Shown: one piece after another, positions 1-6,609 of the stretch
Numbering within the stretch: the first letter of the stretch is position 1
Layout of the letters: each line of letters starts with the position of its first letter
Assembly (NCBI GenBank): GCA_964521425.1
Contig: CAZFRO010000002.1
Coordinates: 124,001-188,000 of the forward strand
Direction: 5' to 3'
Length of the DNA stretch: 64,000 nt
DNA from: Joyebacterum sp964521425
Lineage (GTDB): Bacteria > Joyebacterota > Joyebacteria > Joyebacterales > Joyebacteraceae
Notes under the pieces: generated by a model
Seen by the model: the letters and a program-made list of their open reading frames with translations, nothing else
Told to the model about the DNA's origin: nothing
Database searches by the model: none
Made by a program: the position numbers and the translations under genes

Positions 1-89
1 CTATCGCGAAGCTCGTGCCTGTACTTCGTCTAGAGGAGAGGGTCCTCAGGCACATGACGATCAACATGGACGAATGGCTGGGCAAGTAG
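1..89 (+). CDS. rpsF: 30S ribosomal protein S6, C-terminal end (partial)
   Basis: Only the last 28 codons are inside the window, read in frame 3 to the TAG at 87-89. The visible residues (LVPVLRLEERVLRHMTI) match the end of S6, where an arginine-rich strand is followed by a conserved VLRH segment. S6 binds S18 in the platform of the small subunit, and rpsR follows 28 bp downstream, the usual rpsF-rpsR-rplI order. The identification rests on a short piece plus this gene order. Confidence 0.85.
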   Translation, partial: IAKLVPVLRLEERVLRHMTINMDEWLGK

Positions 90-117
90 CAGCCGTCTCC
101 CACTCACGGAGGAACTA

Positions 118-354
118 ATGCCAAAGCGCCAGTATCAGAGCAAGTTCTGCCGTCTCTGCCAGGACAAGGTGGTGAGGGTGGACTACAAGGACGAGAAGCG
201 GCTGGCCCGTTTCGTTACGGAGCAGGGGAAGATGGTTCCCCGCAGAGTGACGGGAACATGTGGCCGGCACCAGAGACAGTTGGCAGAGGCGATCAAGCGT
301 GCCCGGTTCATGGCGTTGCTGCCATACGTGGGCAGACACCACAGACACGGGTAG
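118..354 (+). CDS. rpsR: 30S ribosomal protein S18
   Basis: This 78-residue protein has the full S18 signature: FCRLC near the N-terminus, VDYKDEKRL, GKMVPRRVTGTC and a closing IKRARFMALLPY. S18 pairs with S6 in the platform of the 30S subunit. The two N-terminal cysteines and a third in TGTCGRHQ make it a cysteine-containing S18, the form able to bind zinc. A GGAGG lies 7 bp before the ATG, and rplI follows after 33 bp. Confidence 0.97.
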   Translation: MPKRQYQSKFCRLCQDKVVRVDYKDEKRLARFVTEQGKMVPRRVTGTCGRHQRQLAEAIKRARFMALLPYVGRHHRHG

Positions 355-387
355 CCAGACAGGACGGCAGTCTCGAGGAGGACAGCG

Positions 388-831
388 ATGAAGGTCATTC
401 TGACACAGGATGTCCCGAGACTCGGTTCTGAAGGTGATCTGGTCACCGTGAAGAACGGGTACGGGAGGAATTTTCTCATACCGACGGGCAAGGCCATGAT
501 GGCTACGGACGCCAATCTGGCCAGGCTCAAGGACATGGCCCAGCTGAAAGACCTGCGTGTCCGGAAGGACTCGCGTGAGGCCAGGGCTGTGGCGGATCGG
601 CTCGCCGGGGTCTCCTGCACGGTGCGTGTGCAGGCCGACGAGGGTGACAAGCTCTATGGTTCCGTTGGGCCGAAGGAGATAGCCACGGCACTCGAGGATC
701 AGGGGTTGGAGATCGATCAGGCTTCGATCGTCATGGACGAACATATCAAGACGCTGGGAGTGTTCCCGGTGACGATTCATCTCTTCAAGGACGTTGACGT
801 TGAGATCAAGGTGTGGGTCATCAGGGAATAG
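388..831 (+). CDS. rplI: 50S ribosomal protein L9
   Basis: At 147 residues this is a full-length L9. The N-terminal domain begins MKVILTQDVPRLGSEGD and contains the family motif VKNGYGRNFLIP, which contacts 23S rRNA. A long connecting helix (about residues 41-75) leads to the C-terminal domain with the conserved GSVGPKEIA. A GAGGAGG element sits 8 bp before the ATG. It is the last gene of the rpsF-rpsR-rplI unit and is followed by a hairpin. Confidence 0.97.
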   Translation: MKVILTQDVPRLGSEGDLVTVKNGYGRNFLIPTGKAMMATDANLARLKDMAQLKDLRVRKDSREARAVADRLAGVSCTVRVQADEGDKLYGSVGPKEIATALEDQGLEIDQASIVMDEHIKTLGVFPVTIHLFKDVDVEIKVWVIRE

Positions 832-849
832 ATGGACCACTCCCGGTTC

Positions 850-878
850 ATGGAGCGTTAGAGCGCTCCATTTATTAT
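850..878 (+). terminator. Probable intrinsic terminator after rplI
   Basis: An 8-bp inverted repeat (ATGGAGCG / CGCTCCAT, 850-857 and 864-871) closes a 6-base loop and runs into TTTATTAT. It lies 18 bp after the rplI stop and ends the ribosomal unit. The T-rich stretch could also act as a -10 element (TATTAT) for the next gene. Confidence 0.6.
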
Positions 879-904
879 ACCGGTCAGCAGTCGAGGAGGA
901 ACGA

Positions 905-2056
905 ATGCTAAAGAAGACACTGCCGGCCTTATTGTCGGCGCTCCTTGTCGTATCCCTCCTTGTTTCCGGATGCGGCGGCGAGCAAGAGGAAACAGTCGCC
1001 CGGGTCGGCGGCACTAGCATCACGGCGAATGAGCTCAGAGCCAGATTCGCGGAGCTGCCTCCGTTCACACAGCAGCAGTTCGCAGGTCCCGAGGGACTTA
1101 TGGACTTCCTGGATCGCGTGATTGAGGAGGAGGTGCTGTACCAGGCGGCCAAGCGTGCGGGCTACGAGAGTGACCCCGTGGTTGTCGAGACTGTCGAAGC
1201 AGTAGAGCGCCGGACCATGATTCAGGCGTTCTACAAGGAAGAGGTAGAGGGTGCAGTGACAGTCTCGGAGGAGAAGATCCTGGCGTACTTCGAGGAGCAC
1301 CCGGAGCAGTTCAAGCAGCGCGGCCAGATCAAGTTCAGGCATATCCTGTCGGATACTCAGGCAGAGGCCAGAGAGGCGCGCGACCGGGTAATCGGAGGAC
1401 AGGATTTCGCGTCCGTTGCGCGGGAGCTTTCCAGGGACCCTGGATCACGTGAAGCGGGTGGGCTTGTCAACGCCCTGAATCAGGGCGATTCGCTTCCGAG
1501 CGCTGGAATGTCGGCTGTGTTCATCGAGAGTCTGTTCGAAGGTGTTGTGGGACAGATCTCGCAGCCGCTTCGCTCCGACAGGGGATGGCACACGGTCATG
1601 ATCGAGGAGCTGCGACAGGAAGGTGTGAAGCCGCTGAACGAGGTGCGCGAGAGAATCGCCAGCAGCCTCAAGCCGGCTGAAGCACGGGAGTACTACCTGG
1701 AGATGCTCGAGGGGCTGAAGGCGGAGCTCAACGTTACAGTGAATGAGGAGGTCTTCAGAAAGCAGCCGCGCGACGAAGAAGAGCTCTTCACGCTGGCGCA
1801 GAACACTGAGGATCCGATCGCAAGACTCGGGTACTACTCAGAGCTGGTCTTTCAGTTCCCCGACGGTCAGCACGCCGATGAGGCGCAGTTCATGGTGGGC
1901 TTCATTCAGGCCGAGGAGATCGGGAACTACGAGGCGGCAAGAAACGCGCTTGAGCGACTCCTCGAGAAGTACCCGGACTCTGAGCTGAGAGAGTCCGCAG
2001 AGTGGATGATCGAGAACATGGGCAAAGAGACACCGCCCCTTGAGGAGGGCAACTAA
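905..2056 (+). CDS. Parvulin-type peptidyl-prolyl isomerase lipoprotein with TPR tail
   Basis: This is a 383-residue SurA/PrsA-like folding factor. The start at 905 has GAGGAGG 8 bp upstream and gives a lipoprotein signal (MLKKTLPALLSALL, lipobox LVSGC). Residues about 30-130 form a SurA_N-like helical region. A parvulin rotamase domain follows at about 135-240 (IKFRHILSD, ARELSRDPGSREAGG, GWHTVMIEE). The last 75 residues are TPR/YbgF-like (ADEAQFMVGFIQAEEIGNYEAARNALERLLEKYP). The predicted role is assisting the folding of exported or outer-membrane proteins from the periplasmic face of a membrane. The isomerase-TPR fusion is not the classical SurA layout, so no symbol is given. Confidence 0.85.
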   Translation: MLKKTLPALLSALLVVSLLVSGCGGEQEETVARVGGTSITANELRARFAELPPFTQQQFAGPEGLMDFLDRVIEEEVLYQAAKRAGYESDPVVVETVEAVERRTMIQAFYKEEVEGAVTVSEEKILAYFEEHPEQFKQRGQIKFRHILSDTQAEAREARDRVIGGQDFASVARELSRDPGSREAGGLVNALNQGDSLPSAGMSAVFIESLFEGVVGQISQPLRSDRGWHTVMIEELRQEGVKPLNEVRERIASSLKPAEAREYYLEMLEGLKAELNVTVNEEVFRKQPRDEEELFTLAQNTEDPIARLGYYSELVFQFPDGQHADEAQFMVGFIQAEEIGNYEAARNALERLLEKYPDSELRESAEWMIENMGKETPPLEEGN

Positions 2057-2106
2057 GCCTCCTTCAAGCAGCTGTGCTCGGCTCCACGCTCGCAGAGGAC
2101 TGACAC

Positions 2107-3420
2107 ATGTATCCCGTCGTTGCAGTGACGGCCATCTTCGCGGTCACCTACTACTTCATCGTCACTGAGAGGATCAATAGAACGACAGTGGCCCTGGCAG
2201 GCGCACTCGCTGTGCTGCTCCTGCCGGGGCTTGCTCTTACCCAGGAAGAGGCCGTCGGCTTCATCGATTTCAACACCCTTGGTCTCCTCGTGGGAATGAT
2301 GCTGATCGTGGCCGTGCTCAAGAGGACGGGTGTATTCCGATACCTGGCACTCAAGGTGGCGCAGCAGGGTCGCGGGCGGGTCTTCCTCATATTCGCAGGG
2401 TTCGGAGCGATAACGGCTGTGGCGTCTGCCTTCATCGACAACGTCACCACGGTCCTCATGATCGTTCCGGTCATCTACCTCATAGCCGATCTCATGGGCA
2501 AGAGCGCCGTGCCGTTCCTCGTGATGGAGATCATCATGGCGAACATCGGCGGCATGGCCACAATGATCGGCGATCCGCCCAACATTCTCATAGGAAGCCG
2601 CGCGCTCATTCCGCCACTCGGGGAACACCTGACGTTCATGGATTTCATGGTCCACCTCGGTCCCCTGGTGCTGATCTGTCTCGTGGTCGCGATCATCTAT
2701 CTGCGTTTCTGGAGTGGCCACGACTTCTTCAGTCCGCCTGATGAGAAGAAGATGGTTGCTCTCGCATCGATGGATGCGGAGCAGGCGATAAGGGACCGTG
2801 GACTCCTCAAGAGATCTGGTGGCGTCCTCGGACTGGTTCTTCTCGGGTTTCTCTTTCATCATCAGATGGGACTTGAACCAGCCACCGTGGCCATGGCGGG
2901 CGCGGCTCTCCTGCTTGTTGTGACGCGAATCGATCCTCAGGAAGTCCTGGTGGAGGTTGAGTGGCCGGTGCTGTTCTTCTTCATCGGTCTCTTCGTGCTT
3001 GTGGGCGCGCTCGACAAGGTGGGCGTTGTGACGTTTCTCGCGGACCGCTTCCTTGCCATCTCCGACAACCCCCAGGTTCTCATAGTGTTGCTCTTGTGGG
3101 GAACGGCCGTGATAGGGTCGCTCCTGTCGGCCGTGCCAACGGTCACGGTGTTGATCCCCCTTGTCCAGGTCGTCGTGAACCACTTCTCCAATTCGGGCTC
3201 GCCTGAGCTTGCGCATGCCTTCTGGTGGGCGCTTGCAGCGGGCGCATGTCTGGGGGGGAACGGGACGGTGGTAGGTGCGGCGGCGAACATGGCTGTGCTC
3301 GGACTGTCCCAGAAGCAGCGGGAACCGCTCACATTCGGTGTCTTTGCGAGGGCGGGAATCCCACTGACCGCGATCTGCCTATCTATCGCAAGTGTCTATA
3401 TCCTTCTCAGATACTCGTAG
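2107..3420 (+). CDS. ArsB/NhaD-family (ion transporter superfamily) membrane transporter
   Basis: This is a 437-residue polytopic membrane protein with about 11-12 hydrophobic segments. Two pseudo-symmetric halves carry the family helical-hairpin motifs: FIDNVTTVLMIVPVIYLIADL with IGDPPNILIGS in the first half, and SAVPTVTVLIPLVQ with GGNGTVVGAAANMAVLG in the second. These identify the ArsB/NhaD branch, which includes arsenite efflux pumps, Na+/H+ antiporters and anion carriers. No ars genes or regulator lie nearby, so arsenite export is not supported; a cation/proton antiporter or organic-anion carrier is equally possible. Confidence 0.85.
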   Translation: MYPVVAVTAIFAVTYYFIVTERINRTTVALAGALAVLLLPGLALTQEEAVGFIDFNTLGLLVGMMLIVAVLKRTGVFRYLALKVAQQGRGRVFLIFAGFGAITAVASAFIDNVTTVLMIVPVIYLIADLMGKSAVPFLVMEIIMANIGGMATMIGDPPNILIGSRALIPPLGEHLTFMDFMVHLGPLVLICLVVAIIYLRFWSGHDFFSPPDEKKMVALASMDAEQAIRDRGLLKRSGGVLGLVLLGFLFHHQMGLEPATVAMAGAALLLVVTRIDPQEVLVEVEWPVLFFFIGLFVLVGALDKVGVVTFLADRFLAISDNPQVLIVLLLWGTAVIGSLLSAVPTVTVLIPLVQVVVNHFSNSGSPELAHAFWWALAAGACLGGNGTVVGAAANMAVLGLSQKQREPLTFGVFARAGIPLTAICLSIASVYILLRYS

Positions 3421-3439
3421 AGATGACCGGCACGAGAAC

Positions 3440-3475
3440 AAAACGACGGGCACTCCCCAAGGGATGTGCCCGTCG
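3440..3475 (-). terminator. Intrinsic terminator for the minus-strand secreted-protein gene
   Basis: A perfect 10-bp stem (3444-3453 with 3466-3475) and a 12-base loop lie between two convergent genes. Read on the minus strand the stem is followed by TTTTGTTCT, so it terminates the 4729-3503 gene. On the plus strand the stem could also stop the transporter transcript, but the T-run there is poor. Confidence 0.8.
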
Positions 3476-3502
3476 CCGTCGTTTGTGATCAGAGTTCCAC
3501 TG

Positions 3503-4729
3503 CTACCTGTAGAGGGCCTTCAACTTGCCCCATGTCGTCACCTCGACCGCTGAACCGGTCCAGTCCTCGACCCAGAAGTCATCCAGCATGATCCCGGCCC
3601 CTCCAGCCGCGCCAGGACCACAACCATTGTCGGTGGTGTGGAACGTGAGCTTGAACTGGAACATCGAACCCGGCAGGAATGCGGAGATGTCGGTGCCGGC
3701 GATTCCGGACGAGCCCCAGCCATCACAGCTCGCGAAATCACCCCACCACGCGCCGGTGAGATACCAGCTCGACCCGCCATCGGTCGAGACCTCTTCGGTC
3801 CAGTAGTCATTGTCTACCGTGGGAACCTCGGCGTGCAGGAGGAACCGCACCGTGCAGACAGAGCTTCCGACCACGCTGACCTGCGGAGACAAGAGGGAGT
3901 TGTTGAGGTTGGGTGGCACGAGTGACGTATCGCCGTCGTCGCCACACCACCAGCTTGTGGGATCGCTGTAGGCGGGGCATGCTCTTGTGATCTGGTGCCA
4001 GTAGTCACCCGCTGACGCCGGCACGGCAGGCGTACAGAGTTCACCAGCCTCGCAGTCGTCGTAGAAGTAAACGGATCCACCGTAGAAATCAAAGATCTTG
4101 ATGTTGTCGACGTGGAACGCTCCACCGTCCGAGTCGTAGTTGCCGTCTTCATCCGACCACGCACCGTCGGAGATGAAGCGGAAACGAGCGCGCACGGGGT
4201 TGTCATAAGCTGACATGGTGAAGCCGTAGTCGCCGTAGTCCTGCCAGCCTCCGCTCGAGCCATCGTAGCCTGCGTTCAAACTGACGTAGGTACCGAGGCT
4301 CTCGGCCTGGACGTATGTGTAGTCGTAGCCAGGCTCGGAATCATAGCGGTAGGCGAACGTGAGAACGGGGTAGTAGGCTGCGGTGACGTCAATGTCCGGG
4401 ACCACAAGAAGCTGATCCCACCCGTTGCCATAACCGTCACCCCCGGCGAACGCGGCGTTCAGTTCACCGCACCACCAGGAGTACGTGCCCTGATACGCGT
4501 AGTACGTGTCCAGGTGAAACTTCGGTATGGCGGTCGCTGTATTGTCCGTGTGCGTCCAGCCGTTGGTTCCGCTCTCCATGTCGTCGAAGTAGAGGATGAT
4601 CGGACTGCGGAGCCCCGAGTCAAGCGCGCCGGTGGTGTAGTCAGCCTCCTGCATGCGAGCTACACTCGACACCGTACCGGCCAGAATTGCTGCGGCGAGC
4701 ACGAACACAAATGCAATATTCCTGTGCAT
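3503..4729 (-). CDS. Secreted beta-sandwich protein with WGxxKAxYR C-terminal tail
   Basis: This 408-residue protein starts at the ATG at 4729, which has AAGGAG 8 bp upstream and opens a clear signal peptide (MHRNIAFVFVLAAAILAG). The mature part has two similar modules. Each begins with an acidic or aromatic strand (FDDMESGTNGW; FYDDCEAGEL), contains a WWCG motif, and ends in a D-x-(I/F) strand (FHVDNIKIFDF; IMLDDFWVEDW). This resembles the MAM or jelly-roll beta-sandwich modules of secreted adhesins and peptidases, but no catalytic residues are visible. The last 14 residues, VEVTTWGKLKALYR, closely match those of the FG-GAP protein ending at 14080, which suggests a shared sorting or anchoring signal. 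Function is unknown; extracellular location is inferred. Confidence 0.75.
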   Translation of the reverse strand: MHRNIAFVFVLAAAILAGTVSSVARMQEADYTTGALDSGLRSPIILYFDDMESGTNGWTHTDNTATAIPKFHLDTYYAYQGTYSWWCGELNAAFAGGDGYGNGWDQLLVVPDIDVTAAYYPVLTFAYRYDSEPGYDYTYVQAESLGTYVSLNAGYDGSSGGWQDYGDYGFTMSAYDNPVRARFRFISDGAWSDEDGNYDSDGGAFHVDNIKIFDFYGGSVYFYDDCEAGELCTPAVPASAGDYWHQITRACPAYSDPTSWWCGDDGDTSLVPPNLNNSLLSPQVSVVGSSVCTVRFLLHAEVPTVDNDYWTEEVSTDGGSSWYLTGAWWGDFASCDGWGSSGIAGTDISAFLPGSMFQFKLTFHTTDNGCGPGAAGGAGIMLDDFWVEDWTGSAVEVTTWGKLKALYR

Positions 4730-4919
4730 GGATCCACTCCTTGTCGTCTGCTGATACCCCTCAAGAATCGCTGGAGGCACTGCCTCCGTCTGCCACCAAT
4801 CCGGCGCCTATGCCGGTCCCCGGCGAGCCGGGGTCGCCCTTAGCTGTGTCCAGTGAGCCTCCTTCCGCGCCCTGCGCTCCAAACAGATCGTCTCATTTCG
4901 GGCTCTCACAAGGGCGAAT

Positions 4920-4938
4920 ATGCAAGCGATGTGCCAAA
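4920..4938 (-). promoter_or_regulatory. Canonical sigma-54 (-24/-12) promoter
   Basis: On the minus strand the sequence reads TTTGGCAC, five bases, then TTGCAT. The invariant GG (4935-4934) and GC (4923-4922) are separated by exactly 10 bases, as RpoN requires. Transcription would start near 4909 and give a leader of about 180 nt with two GC-rich hairpins before the ATG at 4729. Expression of the secreted protein would then depend on RpoN and an enhancer-binding activator. Confidence 0.7.
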
Positions 4939-5054
4939 GAGGGACCCATGACACCGCCATCTCGGGGGTATGCGGGACGGATACGCGTCGCCCCCAACAG
5001 ACTCGACATCGCATAGTGCGAATCAACTCGTGCAGCGCGCATGCCCGAAATCTC

Positions 5055-5084
5055 TTGACCAGCTGCGACATAGCGGGATAATCT
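5055..5084 (+). promoter_or_regulatory. Sigma-70-type promoter upstream of selA
   Basis: TTGACC at 5055-5060 is followed by GATAAT at 5077-5082 (16-bp spacer), or TAATCT at 5079-5084 (18-bp spacer). The start site would lie near 5090, giving a 100-nt leader with two hairpins before the selA start. Confidence 0.55.
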
Positions 5085-5190
5085 CACGACGCTGACCCGC
5101 TGCCGGAGTGCTTCCGAGAGTCGGGGAGGTTCACCTGCCTGGAACCCCTTCGGGTTCCGGGCCTCTCGCACAACATCGGGGAAGACGGCT

Positions 5191-6609
5191 TTGCATGACA
5201 CAAAGGGCGACGCACTAAGGGCGATTCCCTCTGTTGAATCCGCCTTGAAGCATCTGAGTTCGTCTGGTCTCGGAGAAGGGCACGCGCGGAGCATGCTCAC
5301 CCGCTCCGTCCAGAGGGTCATCGCGAATGCGCGCGCCTCGATTCAGTCCGGAGAACACGTCTACGGAAGTTCTTTCGAGGAGATGCGGCTTGCGATCCTC
5401 GCGGACATTGAGCGCGAGGTGAAGACGCTCGATCTCCGAGCTCTCATGCCCGTGTTGAATGCAACAGGAGTCATCCTGCATACGAATCTCGGACGCTCGC
5501 CACTCGCGCACGCGGCGCTTGAGGCCATCGCAGAGACTGCAGGCGCGTACTCCAATCTCGAGTTTGACCTCACCAGCGGGACGAGAGGGAAGCGTGATCT
5601 CCTGGTGCTCGATGCCCTCTGTGTCCTGACCGGCGCTGAGGATGCGCTCGTTGTGAACAACAACGCGGCGGCCGTGCTCCTTGCCATCAACACGCTGGCT
5701 CTCGGCCGTGAGGTGATTGTCTCGCGCGGTGAGTTGATTGAGATCGGTGGTTCGTTCCGTCTGCCCGAGGTCTTCGAGCGGGGTGGAGCGACCATGGTCG
5801 AAGTGGGAACCACCAATCGAACTTCACTCGCGGATTTCGAAGAGGCTCTGAATCGTCGAAGCGGCGCTCTCCTGAGTGCCCACTGGAGCAACTACTCCAT
5901 AGAGGGGTTTGTCGAGCGCGTCGACATCCGGGACCTGACACGGCTCGGTGACAGATGGGGCATCCCGGTGATACACGATCTTGGAAGCGGCGCCCTCGTG
6001 GACAATGACGTACTCAACATGCCTGGGGAGATGACCGTAGGAGAAAGCGTGTCGGCCGGCGCAGACGTGGTGACCTTCAGCGGAGACAAGATGCTCGGCG
6101 GACCACAGGCTGGAATCGCGGTCGGCCAGGCCGACACAATCGCGAGGATGAGAAGGAACCCGCTGATGCGAGCTCTGAGGCCCGGGAAGCAAACATTGGC
6201 TGCGCTTCAGGCAACGCTGGGGCTCTATCTGGAAGGTACTGAGTCAAGAGAGATACCGGTCCTGCGTATGATGGCGAGTTCCGTGGAGGAACTCCGTGCC
6301 AGGTCTGAGGACGTCGCCCTGCGTCTCAAGGCGAGCGTTGGTGACAAGGCGGTGGTCAAGGTCTGCGAACTCACGGCGCGTGTTGGAGGAGGAGCGGTTC
6401 CCGGAAGTGAGATCCCGAGCGTTGGATTGGAGCTGACGGGTATCCGATCTTCGGCCGGAGCGCTCTCTCAGAGATTGCGCAGCGGACATCCGCCGGTGAT
6501 CGGACGGACCACGGGAGAGTCCGTTCTCCTCGATCTGAGAACCGTGCCCAAGGAGCAGGACTCAGTCCTTATCGATGCCGTTCTGGAGGCGGTGATAGAC
6601 AATGCCTGA
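5191..6609 (+). CDS. selA: L-seryl-tRNA(Sec) selenium transferase
   Basis: This 472-residue PLP enzyme converts Ser-tRNA(Sec) to Sec-tRNA(Sec) using selenophosphate. The length fits SelA (463 in E. coli). Diagnostic segments are LNATGVILHTNLGRSPL, LEFDLTSGTRGKR, VNNNAAAVLLAINTLA, ELIEIGGSFRLPE and the PLP lysine (residue 300) in FSGDKMLGGPQAG. The start is TTG at 5191 with GGGGAA about 8 bp upstream; no in-frame ATG occurs close by. It implies that the organism makes selenoproteins, but no selB, selC or selD is in the window. The next gene overlaps it by 8 bp. Confidence 0.95.
   Translation: MHDTKGDALRAIPSVESALKHLSSSGLGEGHARSMLTRSVQRVIANARASIQSGEHVYGSSFEEMRLAILADIEREVKTLDLRALMPVLNATGVILHTNLGRSPLAHAALEAIAETAGAYSNLEFDLTSGTRGKRDLLVLDALCVLTGAEDALVVNNNAAAVLLAINTLALGREVIVSRGELIEIGGSFRLPEVFERGGATMVEVGTTNRTSLADFEEALNRRSGALLSAHWSNYSIEGFVERVDIRDLTRLGDRWGIPVIHDLGSGALVDNDVLNMPGEMTVGESVSAGADVVTFSGDKMLGGPQAGIAVGQADTIARMRRNPLMRALRPGKQTLAALQATLGLYLEGTESREIPVLRMMASSVEELRARSEDVALRLKASVGDKAVVKVCELTARVGGGAVPGSEIPSVGLELTGIRSSAGALSQRLRSGHPPVIGRTTGESVLLDLRTVPKEQDSVLIDAVLEAVIDNA

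Larger units (their letters stand above)
4730..5190. other. Divergent intergenic region between the secreted-protein gene and selA
   Basis: This 461-bp stretch has no convincing gene. It holds a sigma-54 promoter firing left, a sigma-70-type promoter firing right, and GC-rich hairpins in both leaders. On the left side are GGAGGC/GCCTCC and CCCCGGC/GCCGGGG (about 4773-4786 and 4818-4833). On the right side are CGGA-GTGCT-TCCG and GGAACC/GGTTCC (about 5104-5116 and 5141-5158). I looked for a selC tRNA, SRP RNA or a known riboswitch here and found none. Confidence 0.6.

Noticed and set aside
2053..3216. A 387-codon open frame on the minus strand, rich in His, Glu and Arg
   Set aside because: It lies fully opposite the transporter gene, which has clear family motifs; the composition is that of an antisense shadow in GC-rich DNA.
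5100..5175. Possible selenocysteine tRNA before selA
   Set aside because: There are hairpins but no 8-bp acceptor stem, no TCA anticodon loop and no GGTTCGA-type T-arm in the right place.
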